Under the pieces are notes generated by a model. It did no database searches and was not told the DNA's origin. It saw nothing but the letters and a program-made list of their open reading frames with translations. Shown here piece by piece: positions 62,244 to 64,000 of a DNA stretch of 64,000 bases. The position numbers were made by a program, and so were the translations under genes. This DNA is from Ensifer sp. LC163 (lineage in GTDB: Bacteria; Pseudomonadota; Alphaproteobacteria; Rhizobiales; Rhizobiaceae). Positions within the stretch are counted from its first letter, which is position 1, and each line of letters starts with the position of its first letter. The stretch spans positions 1-64,000 of the forward strand of contig NZ_MBSS01000012.1 in NCBI RefSeq assembly GCF_001695855.1. The letters run 5' to 3'.

Positions 62244-63011
62244 TTATCCAAAAAATACGTCGCCGGCGGCGATCGTCTGCATCGTGTGCGAGCCCGTGTC
62301 GAGCATCAACCGGCCGTCCTGATCAATACCGGCAAAGCGGCCGGAAAGCGACCGATCCGGCAGGTTCACCGTAATGGTCTCGCCGATGCCGCGCGCTGCC
62401 GCCCGCCATTGGTCTATGATGTGTGCCACACCCCTGCCCCGGTCCCAAACGGCAAGCGTTTCGGCCATGGTCAGGAACAGATGGGCAAACAGTTCGTCCG
62501 GCGATACCGACGCCCCTTCGTTGCGAAGCGAAGTCACCGGGTAGAGCGCCTCGTCGGGCTGGACGGCAATGTTGATGCCGCAGCCGATGACCAGTGCGCG
62601 ACGGCCGTCCGCGAGACTCTCGCCTTCAAGCAGGATGCCGCAGGTCTTCTTGCCGTCGATGAGGATATCGTTCGGCCATTTGATCTCGACCGGAGCGCCG
62701 GCAGGCGGCATCACCTTCCGAATGGCCCTGTGAACCGCCACGGCCACGGCCAGCGGCAGAGAATGCAGCAGCTCGATCGGGGCCGGCTCGATCAGCAGGA
62801 GCGAAGCATAGAGATTGCCGGGCTCTGAAAACCAGGCCCGGCCGCGTCGGCCGCGTCCGCCCGTCTGGCGGGCGGCGGTGATCCAGAGATTTCCCCTGTC
62901 TCCCTCGCGCGCCCGCACCAGGCATTCGCTGTTGGTGGAACCGACCTCATTGAGCGCGACGTGCCGGAAATCGTCGAGCGAAACCCGGCCGCCGCCTTCA
63001 AGGCCGATCAA
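62244..63011 (-). CDS. birA: Biotin--[acetyl-CoA-carboxylase] ligase
   Basis: BirA activates biotin as biotinyl-AMP and attaches it to AccB (17756-18220). The 255-residue protein is the monofunctional form: it starts directly in the catalytic domain, without the N-terminal DNA-binding domain of E. coli BirA, so it is not the biotin operon repressor. Motifs: [38 protein letters not shown] (biotinyl-AMP loop), [20 protein letters not shown] (catalytic Lys) and IGCGINIAV. Its start overlaps the nuoN stop by four bases (ATGA). Confidence 0.95.
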   Translation of the reverse strand: MIGLEGGGRVSLDDFRHVALNEVGSTNSECLVRAREGDRGNLWITAARQTGGRGRRGRAWFSEPGNLYASLLLIEPAPIELLHSLPLAVAVAVHRAIRKVMPPAGAPVEIKWPNDILIDGKKTCGILLEGESLADGRRALVIGCGINIAVQPDEALYPVTSLRNEGASVSPDELFAHLFLTMAETLAVWDRGRGVAHIIDQWRAAARGIGETITVNLPDRSLSGRFAGIDQDGRLMLDTGSHTMQTIAAGDVFFG

Positions 63012-64000
63012 AAGAAGGTCCGCGCCGCGACTTCAGCAGCGTTGCCGAGCGGACCGCCGATCAGGACATATCCGGCCACGAACAGGCCCGAGAGACCGAA
63101 GACCAGGCGAAGCTCGCCGGCGGTGCGGGCAAACTCACCCTTGGCATCGTCGAACCACATCACCTTGATGACGCGCAGGTAATAGTAGGCGCCAACGACC
63201 GATGCGAGCACGCCGATGATGGCGAGCGCGTAGAGATGCGCTTCGATCGCCGCCATGAACACGAAGTACTTCCCGAAGAAGCCTGCCATCGGCGGAATAC
63301 CGGCGAGCGAGAACATCAGGATGGTGAGGACCGTGGCCATGAAGGGGTTGGTCTGCGACAGGCCCGCGAGGTCGTCGATGCTTTCGACGTTCTCGCCGTC
63401 CTTGCGACGCATGGCGAGGATGCAGGCGAAGGTGCCGAGCGTCATGACCATGTAGATGAGCATGTAGAGCAGAACGCCGCGAACGCCCGCCATCGACCCG
63501 GCAGCAAGACCGACAAGCGCGTAGCCCATGTGGCCGATCGAGGAATAGGCCATCAGCCGCTTGATGTTCTTCTGACCGATCGCAGCAAAGGCGCCGAGCA
63601 GCATCGAAGCGATCGAGATGAAGACGACGATCTGCTGCCACTGGACAACGACGGGCTCGAACGCGTTGATGACGATGCGAACGAAAATGGCCATGGCGGC
63701 AACCTTCGGAGCAGCAGCAAAGAACGCCGTCACCGGCGTCGGCGCGCCTTCATAGACATCGGGCGTCCACATGTGGAACGGCACGGCGGAAATCTTGAAA
63801 GCGAGACCGGCAAGAATGAAGACCAGGCCGAAGATGAGGCCGAGCGACGGCGTGCCCGTCGTTGTCAGTGCAGTGGCAATCTCGTCAAAGCCGGTGTGGC
63901 CGGTGAAGCCATAGACCAGCGACATGCCATAGAGCAGCATGCCCGAAGACAGCGCGCCGAGGACGAAGTACTTCAGGCCGGCTTCGGTCGAGCGGATGCT
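63008..64000 (-). CDS. nuoN: NADH-quinone oxidoreductase subunit N, C-terminal part
   Basis: NuoN is one of the three antiporter-like proton-pumping subunits of complex I. About 330 residues are inside the window; the frame is open to the edge, where it reads [20 protein letters not shown], a NuoN hallmark. Further motifs: [20 protein letters not shown] (the antiporter lysine), [20 protein letters not shown] and [18 protein letters not shown], with about nine TM helices visible. It is probably the last nuo gene of the cluster beyond 64000 and is coupled to birA. Confidence 0.96.
   Translation of the reverse strand, partial: SIRSTEAGLKYFVLGALSSGMLLYGMSLVYGFTGHTGFDEIATALTTTGTPSLGLIFGLVFILAGLAFKISAVPFHMWTPDVYEGAPTPVTAFFAAAPKVAAMAIFVRIVINAFEPVVVQWQQIVVFISIASMLLGAFAAIGQKNIKRLMAYSSIGHMGYALVGLAAGSMAGVRGVLLYMLIYMVMTLGTFACILAMRRKDGENVESIDDLAGLSQTNPFMATVLTILMFSLAGIPPMAGFFGKYFVFMAAIEAHLYALAIIGVLASVVGAYYYLRVIKVMWFDDAKGEFARTAGELRLVFGLSGLFVAGYVLIGGPLGNAAEVAARTFF

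Noticed and set aside
1-64000. Prophage, insertion sequence, CRISPR, secretion or defence island
   Set aside because: No transposase, integrase, cas, phage structural or restriction genes and no direct-repeat arrays were seen; the gene content is core metabolism and information processing throughout.

Overview
The window is an ordinary stretch of core chromosome from a Rhizobiaceae alphaproteobacterium, most probably Sinorhizobium/Ensifer. This rests on high GC, the gene order (divK-pleD, gatCAB, accBC-aat-DUF2155-NDUFA12, pyrB-pyrC'-plsY-dprA-topA-rnr, nuoN-birA-rnj-mce), alphaproteobacterial SOS boxes (GTTC-N7-GTTC) and dispersed rhizobial palindromic repeats. I see no insertion sequence, prophage, CRISPR array or secretion island, and I did not find a large undescribed multi-gene system. 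The most interesting signal is regulatory: three perfect SOS boxes within 7.4 kb around dnaE, one of them in the promoter of an unlisted 28-codon membrane protein.

Layout. 1-5 kb: start of tuf with upstream tRNA-Gly and tRNA-Tyr, a SpoU/TrmH rRNA methyltransferase, a divergent azoR/lysR pair, tRNA-Thr and nadK. 5-12 kb (mostly minus strand): prfB with its programmed +1 frameshift, penicillin-binding protein mrcA and a periplasmic amidase. 12-20 kb: rne, an aminotransferase, a DsbA-family protein, aroQ, accB, accC, aat. 20-30 kb: DUF2155, NDUFA12-like, two GNAT genes, gatB, DUF1294, a YjhX-family gene, gatA, gatC, a UPF0173 hydrolase, ruvX and small membrane proteins. 30-44 kb: AEC transporter, aidB-like dehydrogenase, then the plus-strand run pyrB, pyrC' (catalytic residues lost), plsY, dprA, topA, rnr, DUF983, Nudix, MFS, rpmG. 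44-50 kb: pleD and divK (cell-cycle signalling), DUF3572, HAD-like gene, dinB, L,D-transpeptidase. 50-64 kb: dnaE, the SOS small protein, two uncharacterised genes, lolD, lolC/E, proS, DUF1467, mce, rnj, birA and the 3' part of nuoN.

How genes connect: BirA biotinylates AccB, which works with AccC in fatty-acid synthesis. GatA, GatB and GatC form one tRNA amidotransferase although gatB lies apart. RNases E, J and R are all present. MrcA, the amidase and the L,D-transpeptidase act on peptidoglycan; LolD and LolC/E move lipoproteins. DinB and the 28-aa protein are probably damage-induced through LexA, which is encoded outside the window.

Dispersed repeats: a composite palindromic element occurs at about 1.7, 29.2 and 44.1 kb, with a half copy at 25.3 kb, and a RIME-like element follows dinB. 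Long antisense open frames, common in GC-rich DNA, have been left out.
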